From contig NZBA01000020.1 in NCBI GenBank assembly GCA_002686265.1, forward strand, positions 1 through 64,000: DNA of 64,000 nucleotides, in the 5' to 3' direction. Position 1 is the first letter of the stretch. The number at the start of each line of letters is the position of its first letter. The notes under the pieces are model-generated. The model made no database searches. It was not told the DNA's origin and saw only the letters and a list, made by a program, of their open reading frames with translations. The DNA is from Planctomycetota bacterium. GTDB lineage: Bacteria > Planctomycetota > UBA1135 > GCA-002686595. The position numbers and the translations under genes are program-made. Shown in pieces: positions 18,316 through 26,689 of the stretch.

Positions 18316-19662
18316 TCAGCCGAGCTTCTCGATCCAGCCGGGGACGTTCGTGATCGTGAACCAGATCAGGAACGCCGTGACGACCCCGATGCTGCACAGC
18401 ATCCCCACCGTCCAGAGCGCGCCGAGGGGGCCGCGCGGCAGGTCGTCCTTCAGGTAGGCGCGCTTGTGCTGGAGGATCAGGAAGCCCACGTAGGCCAGGG
18501 GCAGGAGGAAGCCGCAGATGACGTTCGTCGGGACGGCGAGCCACAGGCTGATGTCGCTCCAAAACACCGAGCCCAAGACGCCGACCGCGGGCAGCAACAT
18601 CCCGACGCGATACGTCGGGCCCTCGGGCGCCGCTCCGGTCAGTTCGCAGAGTGCGAAGCCCGAGCACATCATCTGCATCGTGATCGAGGAGAGGGCCATG
18701 GCCACGATTCCCAGGCCGAAGATCCAGATCCCCGCCACGGGACCGAGGCGCTCGGGGGAGGCGAGGACCTCCGCCGCCACCCACGGCGCGATCTTCTTGC
18801 CGGTGAACAGCTCCGGGTCGCCGTAGTAGAAGACGCTGGCCGAGGCGATCAGCATCAGGCTGGCGGCGATGGCGTAAGGCAGGAACATCCCAAAGCCCAG
18901 GTCGATGCGCGCCAGTCTGCGGTGCGCCCGGCCCCAGCCGCGCTTGCGCAGGGTGTAGGGGTAGACGAAGACCATGTTGGCGCCCACGGCGGCGGCGAGG
19001 CCGGAGACGACGAGCGTCATGCCCTCCACGCCTTGGTTCTCGCCCGGGATCCGGAAGGGAACCGCGCCGGCGAGCAGCTCGGCGGGCTGGGGGACGCCGG
19101 TGCGGAACACCACGTAGCCGAAACAGGCGATGATGAACCACACCATGCCCTTGATGATGTTCTCGTAGAGCCGAACCATGCGCGGCTTCGACTCGTAGAG
19201 CAGCGCCATGGTCACGCACCACGCGAGCGCGGCCAGGCCCATCACCCAGTTCTGCGTCTCGATCCCGTACTGGCGGGCGATGGCGACCAGCATCGCGCTC
19301 GCCAGAGCGTACTGGGCGAACTGCCAGATGATCGACGAGAGGATGCCGCTGAAGGCCCAGCCGTAGGCGAAGACGGGGCCGGCGTGGCGCTTCATCGCCT
19401 GGAACGGGTTCTCGCCGGTCGAGAGCGTCTGGTGGGCGATCGCCGAGAGCATGATGATCCCCAGCAGCATCGCAACCGGAGCCACCCAGAGCAGTTGGTA
19501 GCCGAAGGCGGCGCCGGCGAAGATCGAGGCGAAGGCCGTGCCGCCGCCCAGGGTCATCGCGGACTGCATGTAGCCCGGGCCCATGTGGCGCAGGTAGCCG
19601 AGGGTGCGCGGGAAGAACGGCTTGGTGTCCAATGCGGCGAAGTGGCCGATGTCGTCGGTCAA
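18316..19662 (-). CDS. Nramp-related membrane transporter lacking the canonical metal motif
   Basis: A 448-residue integral membrane protein with about 11 hydrophobic helices in an Nramp/LeuT-like pattern. In canonical Nramp proteins helix 1 has DPGN and helix 6 has a metal-binding MPH. Here helix 1 reads MQSAMTLGGGTAFAS, and the helix 6 equivalent reads VGANMVFVYPYTLRKRGWG, so the metal ligands are missing. It overlaps the fusion-enzyme gene by four bases (ATGA) and is followed after one base by DUF993. The context suggests import of an organic catabolic substrate, or co-transport, rather than Mn/Fe uptake. This is inference. Confidence 0.8.
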   Translation of the reverse strand: MTDDIGHFAALDTKPFFPRTLGYLRHMGPGYMQSAMTLGGGTAFASIFAGAAFGYQLLWVAPVAMLLGIIMLSAIAHQTLSTGENPFQAMKRHAGPVFAYGWAFSGILSSIIWQFAQYALASAMLVAIARQYGIETQNWVMGLAALAWCVTMALLYESKPRMVRLYENIIKGMVWFIIACFGYVVFRTGVPQPAELLAGAVPFRIPGENQGVEGMTLVVSGLAAAVGANMVFVYPYTLRKRGWGRAHRRLARIDLGFGMFLPYAIAASLMLIASASVFYYGDPELFTGKKIAPWVAAEVLASPERLGPVAGIWIFGLGIVAMALSSITMQMMCSGFALCELTGAAPEGPTYRVGMLLPAVGVLGSVFWSDISLWLAVPTNVICGFLLPLAYVGFLILQHKRAYLKDDLPRGPLGALWTVGMLCSIGVVTAFLIWFTITNVPGWIEKLG

Positions 19663-21941
19663 GGTCTCTTCCTTTCGCTCGCCTTCAGCTCCCTGAGGCG
19701 CGCGGCCTCCGGTAGATCCTTGTAGTGGGGGTCGAGCGGGAAGCAGCCGCTCAGCATCCCGTTGCGCGGGGCCGTCGTGCAGTCGCTGAAGGTGCGGCAG
19801 AGCCGCTTGCGGTCGATGGGTTCTCCCGCGAGCACGTCGCGGGGCAGCTCAGGGTACGACAGCACGCCGCGGCCGATGCCGACGAAATCGACGCCGCCGA
19901 TCGAGAGTTCGTGCTCGGCCACGTGCGGCAGCCACTCCTGGAGGTAGCTGTAGCCCGTGCCTACCACCACGAGGTCGTCGAAGCGCCCCTTCAAGCGCCG
20001 CGCGGCACGCAGGTGCTCGGCGACGGCGACCAGCGGATCGTCCGGCGGCAGGTAGCCGTCGCTGGGCGGGAAGGTCGCCGGACGCTGCAGGTGCGGGCAC
20101 GTGTAGGGCGAGCCGAGGGTCACGTTCCACAGGCGCACGCCGAGGCCGCGGGCGAGCTCGACGAAGGCCAGGGGGTCGGCGAGGTCCATCCGTCGCGGGT
20201 CCTCGCGGTCGATGCCGAAGCCGTATTCGAACGGGGCGCCGGAGGTCCAGGTGGCGGGCACGCCGACGCCCGTGCTCGGGTGGGGGGCGAAGGGCAGGAC
20301 GTCGCCGAGGGAGATGCGCGCCCCGACGGTCAGGCCGGGGCACTCGCTCTGGATCTCCGCGACGATGCGGCTGAACAGCCGCGCGCGGTTGGCGAGGGAG
20401 CCGCCGTAGGGTCCCCCTCGGCGGTGGGCGCCCAAGAGCTCGTGCATCAGGTAGCCGTGGCAGCACTTCACGTCCACGAAGTCGAAACCGACCTCGCGCG
20501 CGAGGCGGGCGGCGGCGACGTAAGCCTCGCCGATGCCCTCCAGCTCGCCGTCGGTGAGCACGCTCGTCTCGTCGGCGCCGACGGGCGAGTCGAGCAAGGG
20601 GTGCGCGTAGGCCGTGCGCGGAGCCGGCGGGCCGTCGGGGCGCGCGTAGCGTCCTGAGTGGGTGAGCTGCAGACCGACGAAGAGCCGCTCGGGGTCCTGG
20701 CCGATGGCGCGGCAGCCCGTGCGCAACCGCTCCAGCAGGGAGGCGAGGCCGGCGGCCGTGTTCGCGTCGGCGTTGTGGAAGAGCTGGTGCGGATTGGCGC
20801 GCCCGTCAGAACGCACCGCGAAGGCCTCGCCGCCCCAGACGAGCTGCGCTCCGCTGCGGCCGAAGCGCTCCCAGCGCCGCAGGGTGTGTTCGGTGGGCAG
20901 GCCGCCGCGCGTGCCGTCCCAGCCCTCCATGGGGTGGACGGCGAAGCGGTTGGTGAGGGTCCGCCCCTCGATCTCGATGGGCTCGCCGAGGGGCCCTGCG
21001 GCGCCCCGCGGCTTCAGCGTGCAGTCCAGATCGGGCGCCACCGAGCGCAGGTGCTCGCGGAAGGCGGCCGCCGTGCGCACGCGCCCCGGGGCCGGAAAGC
21101 GCCGCGGGGGGGGGGCGGCCTCCGTGCTCCCGGAGAGGAGGCGGCGAAGCGTTGCGGCGCTCTCGCGCGCGGCTCTCTCGGGGACCAGCGGCGTCTCGAA
21201 GACCTCGACCGAGAGCCAGCCCGAGTAGTCCGCCTCGCACAGGGCGCGCACCATGGGCGCCAGGTCCAAGTCCCCCGAGCCCGGCCCGCCGCCCGCCGGG
21301 TCGTTGGCGTGCACGTGCGCCAACAGGTGAGCGTGCTCGGCGACGATGCGCTCGGCGGGCTGCTGCTCGCTCGCCATGGCCGCCGCGTCGAGGTGCAGGC
21401 GGCAGGCGGGGTGGTCGATGGCCTCGATCAGCCGCGCCGCTTCGGCCGCGCTGGTGATGAAGTTCGTGACCGCCGGTGCGAGGGGCTCGATGGCCAGGCG
21501 CACACCGAGGGGCCCCGCCGTCTCGCACACCCCGCGGCAGAGGTCGGCGGCGCGCCCGAAGGCGTCCTCGTGCCGCTCGCCGTCGGGGACGTCGCGCTGG
21601 CGCGGGCTGCCGAGGACGAGCAGTTCGCCGCCCATCGCGGCGCACAGGCGCGCGAGGTGGCACAGGAACTCCCGCGTCCGCGCGCGCACCGCGTCGTCGG
21701 CGCAGGTCACGTGCAGGCCGTCGGGCCGTGCGAGCAGCCAGTGCAGGCCGACTACGCTCAGGCCGGCGGCGCGCACGGTCGCCCCTATGCGTTCCGCTTG
21801 CGCCTCGTCGATCTCCCGCGGATCGTCCGCCAGGGTGTAGGGAGCGATCTCGAGCCCCTCGAACCCCGTCTCGGCGGCGATCGCGCACACCCGGGCGAGG
21901 TCCTCCCCGGCGAAGAGCTCGTTGCACACCGCCAGCTTCAT
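19659..21941 (-). CDS. Fusion: sugar isomerase/epimerase domain + NADH:flavin oxidoreductase (OYE-like)
   Basis: A 760-residue two-domain protein starting at ATG 21941. Residues 1-272 form a xylose-isomerase-like barrel (metal ligands in LAIEPLAP, LHLDAAAMAS, HVHANDP and VEVFETPL). A proline-rich linker (about 273-300) follows. Residues about 315-740 are an Old-Yellow-Enzyme-type FMN oxidoreductase (NRFAVHPMEGWDGTRGG, QLTHSGRYARP, HGYLMHELLGAH, PYGGSLANRARLF, VGIGRG). A Cys-containing C-terminal segment resembles the iron-sulfur site of 2,4-dienoyl-CoA reductase-like members. The linker is encoded over a run of ten cytosines (21106-21115), so the fusion depends on that tract being read correctly. 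First gene of the leftward operon, divergent from the epimerase gene at 21998. Confidence 0.8.
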   Translation of the reverse strand: MKLAVCNELFAGEDLARVCAIAAETGFEGLEIAPYTLADDPREIDEAQAERIGATVRAAGLSVVGLHWLLARPDGLHVTCADDAVRARTREFLCHLARLCAAMGGELLVLGSPRQRDVPDGERHEDAFGRAADLCRGVCETAGPLGVRLAIEPLAPAVTNFITSAAEAARLIEAIDHPACRLHLDAAAMASEQQPAERIVAEHAHLLAHVHANDPAGGGPGSGDLDLAPMVRALCEADYSGWLSVEVFETPLVPERAARESAATLRRLLSGSTEAAPPPRRFPAPGRVRTAAAFREHLRSVAPDLDCTLKPRGAAGPLGEPIEIEGRTLTNRFAVHPMEGWDGTRGGLPTEHTLRRWERFGRSGAQLVWGGEAFAVRSDGRANPHQLFHNADANTAAGLASLLERLRTGCRAIGQDPERLFVGLQLTHSGRYARPDGPPAPRTAYAHPLLDSPVGADETSVLTDGELEGIGEAYVAAARLAREVGFDFVDVKCCHGYLMHELLGAHRRGGPYGGSLANRARLFSRIVAEIQSECPGLTVGARISLGDVLPFAPHPSTGVGVPATWTSGAPFEYGFGIDREDPRRMDLADPLAFVELARGLGVRLWNVTLGSPYTCPHLQRPATFPPSDGYLPPDDPLVAVAEHLRAARRLKGRFDDLVVVGTGYSYLQEWLPHVAEHELSIGGVDFVGIGRGVLSYPELPRDVLAGEPIDRKRLCRTFSDCTTAPRNGMLSGCFPLDPHYKDLPEAARLRELKASERKRP
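21106..21115. repeat. Ten-base G/C homopolymer inside the fusion linker
   Basis: Ten consecutive G on the plus strand (C on the coding strand) encode the AAPPP part of the linker between the two enzyme domains. One base gained or lost would uncouple the domains. Confidence 0.9.
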
Positions 21942-21997
21942 CGGCGAGAGACTACCGCACTGGTAGGATCGTCAGCGAGCGCGAGAGCGCGTACGAG
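21942..21997. promoter_or_regulatory. Divergent intergenic region of the two catabolic operons
   Basis: Only 56 bases separate the starts of the leftward five-gene operon and the rightward epimerase operon, so their promoters must overlap within this region or the 5' coding sequence. No convincing operator palindrome was seen. Confidence 0.4.
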
Positions 21998-23053
21998 ATG
22001 GAGAACAGCGAGCACGAAGCTGCGTGGCCCGAGGTCATCGAGACCGTGGATGCCCTCGAGGAGTGCCTCTCGCGCCCCACGGCGGCGGTGATCGACGACC
22101 TCGCGGCGCTCGACGGCGATCTGGTGGTGCTCGGCGCGGGCGGGAAGATGGGCCCGAGCCTGGCGCGCATGGCGCGGCGGGCCCTGGATGCGGGGGGCGC
22201 TCCGCACGACGTCATCGCCGTCTCGCGCTTCTCGGGCGAGGGCCCCCGCGCGCGCCTGGAGCAGGCCGGCGTTCGCACGTTGTCGGCGGACTTGCTCGAC
22301 CCCGGCACCGTGGACGCGCTCCCCTCCGCGGCAGGGGTGTTCTTCTTGGTCGGGACGAAGTTCGGCACGAGCCTGGATGTGGCGCGCACCTGGGCGGTGA
22401 ACGACGAGCTCGCGCGCGCGGTCGCGGCCCGCTACTCAGGCGTGCCGACCGTCGTCTTCTCGAGCGGCAACGTCTACCCCTTCGTGCCCGTCGAGGGTCC
22501 CGGAGCGGACGAGCGCACGCAGCCCGCTCCTGTCGGGGAGTACGCGCGATCGGTCCTCGCGCGCGAGCGTGCCTTCGCCCAACGCGCCGCCTGTGCCGGC
22601 ACGCCGGTGCTCCAGTACCGTCTGAACTACGCGGTGGAGCTGCGCTACGGCGTGCTGGTGGACGTGGCGCGGCGCGTGCTCGCGGGCGAGCCCGTGGACC
22701 TCGCCATGGGTTGGCTGAACGCGATCTGGCAGGGCGATGCCTGCGCCGCCGCCCTGCGCTGCCTTCCCCTCTGCGCGTGCCCGCCGAAGGCCCTGAACGT
22801 CACCGGGAGCGAGCGCCTGTCCGTGAGATGGCTCGCCGAGGAGTTCGGTGCGCGCTTCGCCCGCCCGCCCCTGTTCTCCGGCGAGGAGCGGGAAACGGCC
22901 CTCTTGAGCGACGCGACCATGGCGCTGGAGCGCTTCGGGCCGGGCCGGGTCTCGATCGAGCGCGCGATCGATTGGACCGCCGCCTGGCTGCGCGCCGGAG
23001 GCGAGATCTGGGACAAGCCCACGGGCTTCGAACGCCGGGACGGTGCCTTTTGA
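21998..23053 (+). CDS. NAD-dependent epimerase/dehydratase-like protein
   Basis: A 351-residue Rossmann-fold protein. The glycine-rich nucleotide site is LVVLGAGGKMGPSLARMA (about 45-62), a variant of G-x2-G-x2-G. It is followed by FFLVGTKFGTS and FSSGNVYPF, the latter at the position of the catalytic Ser of extended SDR enzymes. The usual Y-x3-K motif is not clean: EYARSVLARERAF has Tyr but Arg instead of Lys at +4. The start ATG at 21998 was chosen because the Rossmann fold follows at a normal distance; the frame is open much further upstream, over the antisense of the fusion gene. Its stop overlaps the TTG start of the next gene (TTGA). Confidence 0.75.
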   Translation: MENSEHEAAWPEVIETVDALEECLSRPTAAVIDDLAALDGDLVVLGAGGKMGPSLARMARRALDAGGAPHDVIAVSRFSGEGPRARLEQAGVRTLSADLLDPGTVDALPSAAGVFFLVGTKFGTSLDVARTWAVNDELARAVAARYSGVPTVVFSSGNVYPFVPVEGPGADERTQPAPVGEYARSVLARERAFAQRAACAGTPVLQYRLNYAVELRYGVLVDVARRVLAGEPVDLAMGWLNAIWQGDACAAALRCLPLCACPPKALNVTGSERLSVRWLAEEFGARFARPPLFSGEERETALLSDATMALERFGPGRVSIERAIDWTAAWLRAGGEIWDKPTGFERRDGAF

Positions 23054-24054
23054 GTTCCGCGGCGCCCATCGCCCACGCCGTCACGGCCGCCTTGCGCTCG
23101 GGCCTGTTCATCCCCGCCCACCCATTGGCGCTGACCGCGGAACGCCGGTTGGACGAGGAGCGGCAGTGCGCGCTGACGCGCTACTACCTCGACGCGGGCG
23201 TCGGCGGCTTGGCGGTCGGTGTACACACCACCCAGTTCGCGATCCGCGAGTACGGGATGCTCGGACGGGTGCTGGAGCTGGCGGCCCGCACCGTTCGCGA
23301 GCGCGTAGCCGCCGACGGCGTTCGCCCGGTGCTGGTGGCCGGCGTCACCGGACGGCGCGACCAAGCCCTGGCCGAGGCCCGCACGGCGCGCGCCGCCGGC
23401 TACGACGTGGCCCTGGTGAGCCTGGCGGCCCTGGCGGGGGCGAGCGAAGACGAGCGCATCGCCCACTGCGAGGCCGTCGGCGAGGTGCTGGGAGTGTTCG
23501 GCTTCTACCTGCAGCCGGCGGTCGGCGGCTTCGTCCTGGGGCGTGAGTTCTGGCGCCGTCTGGCCGAGCTGCCCTGCACCGCTGCGATCAAGGTCGCGCC
23601 CTTCGATCGGAGGCTGACCCTCGACGTCGTCGAGGGCGTCGCCGCCTCCGGCCGCGCCGGAGAGGTTGCGCTCTACACGGGCAACGACGACCACATCGTC
23701 CGCGACCTGCTCGCGGACCATGAGCCGCGCTTCGTCGGCGGGCTCCTCGGTCACTGGGCCGTGTGGACGAGGAGCGCGGTCGCGCTCTTCGAGGAAGCGC
23801 GGCGCGTCGCCCGCTCGGGTGAGCCGGCCTCGCCCGAGCTCCTTGCGCGCGCCGACGCCGTCACCGAGTGCAACGCGGCCGTCTTCGACCGCGCCAACCG
23901 CTTCGCCGGGTGCATCGCGGGCGTCAACGAGGTCCTCCGCCGCGGGGGCCTGCTGCGCGGAGCGTGGTGCCTCGATCCTACAGAGACCCTCTCCCCCGGC
24001 CAGGCCAAGGAGATCGACCGGGTCTGCGCGGCCTATCCCGATCTCACCAGCTGA
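23050..24054 (+). CDS. Dihydrodipicolinate synthase/N-acetylneuraminate lyase family protein
   Basis: A 334-residue DapA-like TIM barrel, starting at TTG 23050 in a TTGA overlap with the epimerase stop codon. The N-terminus reads SGLFIPAHPLALTAERRLDE. The Schiff-base lysine is probably the Lys in TAAIKVAPFDRR. GGLAVGVHTTQF corresponds to the G-x3-T-T/GE segment of the family. Members catalyse reversible aldol condensations or dehydrations of 2-keto acids. With the epimerase upstream and an enolase-superfamily gene nearby, a role in sugar acid breakdown is plausible. Confidence 0.8.
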   Translation: MSSAAPIAHAVTAALRSGLFIPAHPLALTAERRLDEERQCALTRYYLDAGVGGLAVGVHTTQFAIREYGMLGRVLELAARTVRERVAADGVRPVLVAGVTGRRDQALAEARTARAAGYDVALVSLAALAGASEDERIAHCEAVGEVLGVFGFYLQPAVGGFVLGREFWRRLAELPCTAAIKVAPFDRRLTLDVVEGVAASGRAGEVALYTGNDDHIVRDLLADHEPRFVGGLLGHWAVWTRSAVALFEEARRVARSGEPASPELLARADAVTECNAAVFDRANRFAGCIAGVNEVLRRGGLLRGAWCLDPTETLSPGQAKEIDRVCAAYPDLTS

Positions 24055-24140
24055 GTCGCCCGTCTCGCCGCCGTGGAGCTCCCGTGGCTGCCCACCGCGC
24101 GGGTGACGGTGCCGGGGAGACTCGGTACATTGGCGGCGCC

Positions 24141-24269
24141 GTGCATCGAGCCGACGGGAGGAAACCGCTGTTCGCGTTCACCGCGTTGCTCGCCGTCGCC
24201 TGCTCCGGCGCGGGGGGCGGTGTGTGGGGGGCGATCACGCAGAGCGCCGGTTGGCCGGAGCAGCACTGA
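24141..24269 (+). CDS. Candidate 42-residue small hydrophobic protein
   Basis: A GTG-initiated small frame. It has an N-terminal basic patch, a hydrophobic stretch (LFAFTALLAVACSG) and a short polar tail ending PEQH. The sequence resembles a very short lipoprotein or signal peptide. Its TGA overlaps the ATG of the following gene (TGATG at 24267-24271), which suggests translational coupling. There is no strong Shine-Dalgarno at proper distance, and coding evidence is otherwise weak. It could be non-coding. Confidence 0.3.
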   Translation: MHRADGRKPLFAFTALLAVACSGAGGGVWGAITQSAGWPEQH

Positions 24270-25474
24270 TGGGCGCGCCCAGCTGCCTGTTCGTCATTTC
24301 CGGGGAGCGCGGCGAGTTGGCCTTGGCCACCAGCTTCCTGCGCGGCCAGCCCTTCGCGGCCGCGGCGCGCCTGCTCGTCCCCGAGGCGCTCCTCGCCGCG
24401 GCCGGTCCGTCCCCTCCCGCGCCGACTGCTCCCTACGAGGATGTCGATGACGTCCTGCGCACCGCCGACGAACTGCGGCCCGACCTCGTTTTCCTCTGCT
24501 GCGGGTACCTCCTCGTGCACGAGGGATTGCTCGCGCACGACGAGCTCGAGCGGCTCGTCGAAGGCCTGCTCGGTCGCGGGTGCCGTGTCGTTACCAGCGA
24601 TCCATTCCTGGGACTCACGCGCACGACCACCTTCGCTGATACTGACCTGCAGTGGGCATTGCCCTGGAAGCTGGGATGGATGAGAGAGCTGCACGGTTGG
24701 CTTGCGCGCAAGCTCGGCGGCAGGCGACGCCCACTCGAAATCGCCTGCATCGAGGATCTTCCCCATCTCTATCCCACGTTGGTCCCCGATCTCGGCCCTG
24801 GTGACGAGGTCGAACGCTTGTCGTTCTTCAACCCCGACACGGTTCTCACCGCTCCCTTGGGGGCGGCGGTGGAGGCCGCGGACGAATCGGAGAGCTGGAT
24901 CTTCGTTCTCTCTCCCTTCGACTACGAGTGCCAGAAGAAACTCGTTGGCCGCGGCCGCTTCGCACGCAGCGTCGCGTTCATGCTCGCCGCGGCGCAGGAG
25001 GCCGGGCGCCGCCCCGTGCTCGTCGCGCCGCCTGACCTCGTCGGGATCATGGAGGCCCTGCCGGGCGAGTGCGACCTGATCGCATCCTGTCCCTACACGG
25101 AGCTCGAGGAGCGGCTTCTCGCCGCCGAGTACGCCTTCTACTGGAGCACTTTCTCCTTCTCGATGCTCGCGCGCGTGGCGAACGAGATGCCGGTCTTCTC
25201 TTTCGACCGTGGCCGACTCGCGCGCACCGTACCGAAGCTGTTCTCCGCCGGACATGCCGCCCACTTCGGAGGTTGGACGCCCCAGCGCGTCGATTCCAAG
25301 CGCCTGCCCTTGCCCAAGGCGCTCGAGTTCCTGGCCGAGAAGCAGGAGCTCGCCCTGCGCGTCGTTCGGGAGCGCTGGCAGGCGTCGCCGGCACCGGCGG
25401 AGGTCGTCGAGCGCCTGCTCACATCGCGCCCGGGCTCGGACGCGCCCGCCGCGGGCGCCGGAGCGTCAGAGTAA
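24269..25474 (+). CDS. Uncharacterised 401-residue protein, possibly glycosyltransferase-like
   Basis: I do not recognise the family. The predicted cytosolic protein alternates hydrophobic strands and helices in two halves (CLFVISGERGELALATSF, DLVFLCCGYLL, then SWIFVLSPFDYECQ, RPVLVAPPDLVG, FYWSTFSFSMLARVANEMPVFSF). This pattern is compatible with a GT-B fold. The segment near residues 285-320 resembles the nucleotide-sugar side of such folds. No transmembrane helix is obvious. The start ATG at 24269 overlaps a short upstream frame. The last nine bases overlap the convergent Nramp-like gene at 25466. Confidence 0.65.
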   Translation: MGAPSCLFVISGERGELALATSFLRGQPFAAAARLLVPEALLAAAGPSPPAPTAPYEDVDDVLRTADELRPDLVFLCCGYLLVHEGLLAHDELERLVEGLLGRGCRVVTSDPFLGLTRTTTFADTDLQWALPWKLGWMRELHGWLARKLGGRRRPLEIACIEDLPHLYPTLVPDLGPGDEVERLSFFNPDTVLTAPLGAAVEAADESESWIFVLSPFDYECQKKLVGRGRFARSVAFMLAAAQEAGRRPVLVAPPDLVGIMEALPGECDLIASCPYTELEERLLAAEYAFYWSTFSFSMLARVANEMPVFSFDRGRLARTVPKLFSAGHAAHFGGWTPQRVDSKRLPLPKALEFLAEKQELALRVVRERWQASPAPAEVVERLLTSRPGSDAPAAGAGASE

Positions 25475-26689
25475 GCGCGACGCCGTCCGCGCCGCGAGGC
25501 CGACGACCAACACGAAACCGGTCCACGCCAACAGCCGCGTCCACAGCGGCGGCCGCGCCTCCCGCGGACCGCGGCTCGCCAGCCACAGCAAGACCCCCGC
25601 CAGGAGAGGGTTGCCGAGCACGGTCAGGGCCTGGGCGAAGAGGATCAGTCGTACGGGCGACTGGCCCGTGCGCTGCACGAGGAGGGCCACGCCCAGGCCG
25701 ATCGCGAGGGCCGCGACGGTGAACAGGCGCGTCCACTTGCCGTCGACCTCGCCCCCGAGGCCGAGGCCGTCGGAGAGGACCGTCCCGCCGATCAGGACGT
25801 TGCCGAGGAACGAGCTGAAAGCCGCTGCGAGAAGGCCGATCGAGAACAGCGCCACCGCGCCGGCCCCGAACAGGGGCTCGAGCATCCTGGCGACTTCGGC
25901 CGCGCCGGTGAGCTCGTCGCCGGCGACCCGGCCGTGCAGCCCGGTGGCGGCGGTCGCCAGGACGACCAGCGACAGGCCGCCGAGCACGCCGATGCTGACC
26001 AGGGAGTCGAAGGTGCGCTCGCGGGCGTGCTCGCCCTTCCAACCTCTGGCGCGCACGAGGTAGGCCGTGTAGAAGGCGCCGGCCACCGAGAAAGTCGTCC
26101 CGATCATGCCCGTGACCGGCAGGAGGGAGCCGTGCAGGTCGCCGGTGGGGAGGGAGGGGACGAGCCCCGCGAGGAACGCGCCCGGCGAGGGGCGGGCCAT
26201 GACCAGGTTGCCCACGAAGGCCAGGATCATCAGGCCGACCAGCGCCTTCATCGCGCGCTCGAGGGGTCGGTAGAGCTCGCGGAATCCGAGCAGGGCGGCG
26301 GCGACGAGCGCGTTGAGGCCGCAGAGCGCCGCGACCGAGGCCTTGCCCGCCGGGATGCCCAGGGGCTCGAGTCCGGCCAGCACGCCGAGGTTGTTGCTGA
26401 ACTGGAAGCAGGCGACGACGCCGAACAGGACCAGGCCCACCAGGGCCGCGACGGGGCGGCCGGCTCTGCGGGCGAGCACCTCGCACGGCGTGCCGTCGAG
26501 GGTGGCGCCGAGGTGCGCGGAGAGCGCGGTCATGGCGGCCATCAACACCGTCGCGGTGACGACGACCCACGCGAGCTCGAAGCCGAAGTCGCAGCCGACG
26601 CGACTGGCGGTCAGCAGGCTGCCCGGGCCGAGCACCACCGAACCGACGATCAACGCCGGTCCCAGCCTGCGCAGGAGGCCGCCGCTCAC
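25466..26689 (-). CDS. Second Nramp-related transporter with altered metal site
   Basis: A 407-residue membrane protein with about 11 helices, starting at GTG 26689 in a GTGA overlap with the enolase-superfamily stop codon. The helix 1 position reads LGPGSLLTASRVG, instead of the DPGN metal motif of true Nramp proteins. The helix 6 position reads TTFSVAGAFYTAYLVRARGW, without MPH. It is more distant from the protein at 18316-19662 than a recent duplicate would be. Coupling to an enolase-superfamily dehydratase gene suggests it imports that enzyme's substrate or a precursor. Confidence 0.78.
   Translation of the reverse strand: MSGGLLRRLGPALIVGSVVLGPGSLLTASRVGCDFGFELAWVVVTATVLMAAMTALSAHLGATLDGTPCEVLARRAGRPVAALVGLVLFGVVACFQFSNNLGVLAGLEPLGIPAGKASVAALCGLNALVAAALLGFRELYRPLERAMKALVGLMILAFVGNLVMARPSPGAFLAGLVPSLPTGDLHGSLLPVTGMIGTTFSVAGAFYTAYLVRARGWKGEHARERTFDSLVSIGVLGGLSLVVLATAATGLHGRVAGDELTGAAEVARMLEPLFGAGAVALFSIGLLAAAFSSFLGNVLIGGTVLSDGLGLGGEVDGKWTRLFTVAALAIGLGVALLVQRTGQSPVRLILFAQALTVLGNPLLAGVLLWLASRGPREARPPLWTRLLAWTGFVLVVGLAARTASRLL

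Noticed and set aside
15868-25264. Several long antisense frames (for example 15868-17370, 18466-19725, 20658-22091, 24044-25264)
   Set aside because: All lie opposite genes with clear family motifs and have repetitive Arg/Gly/Glu-rich translations without domains.
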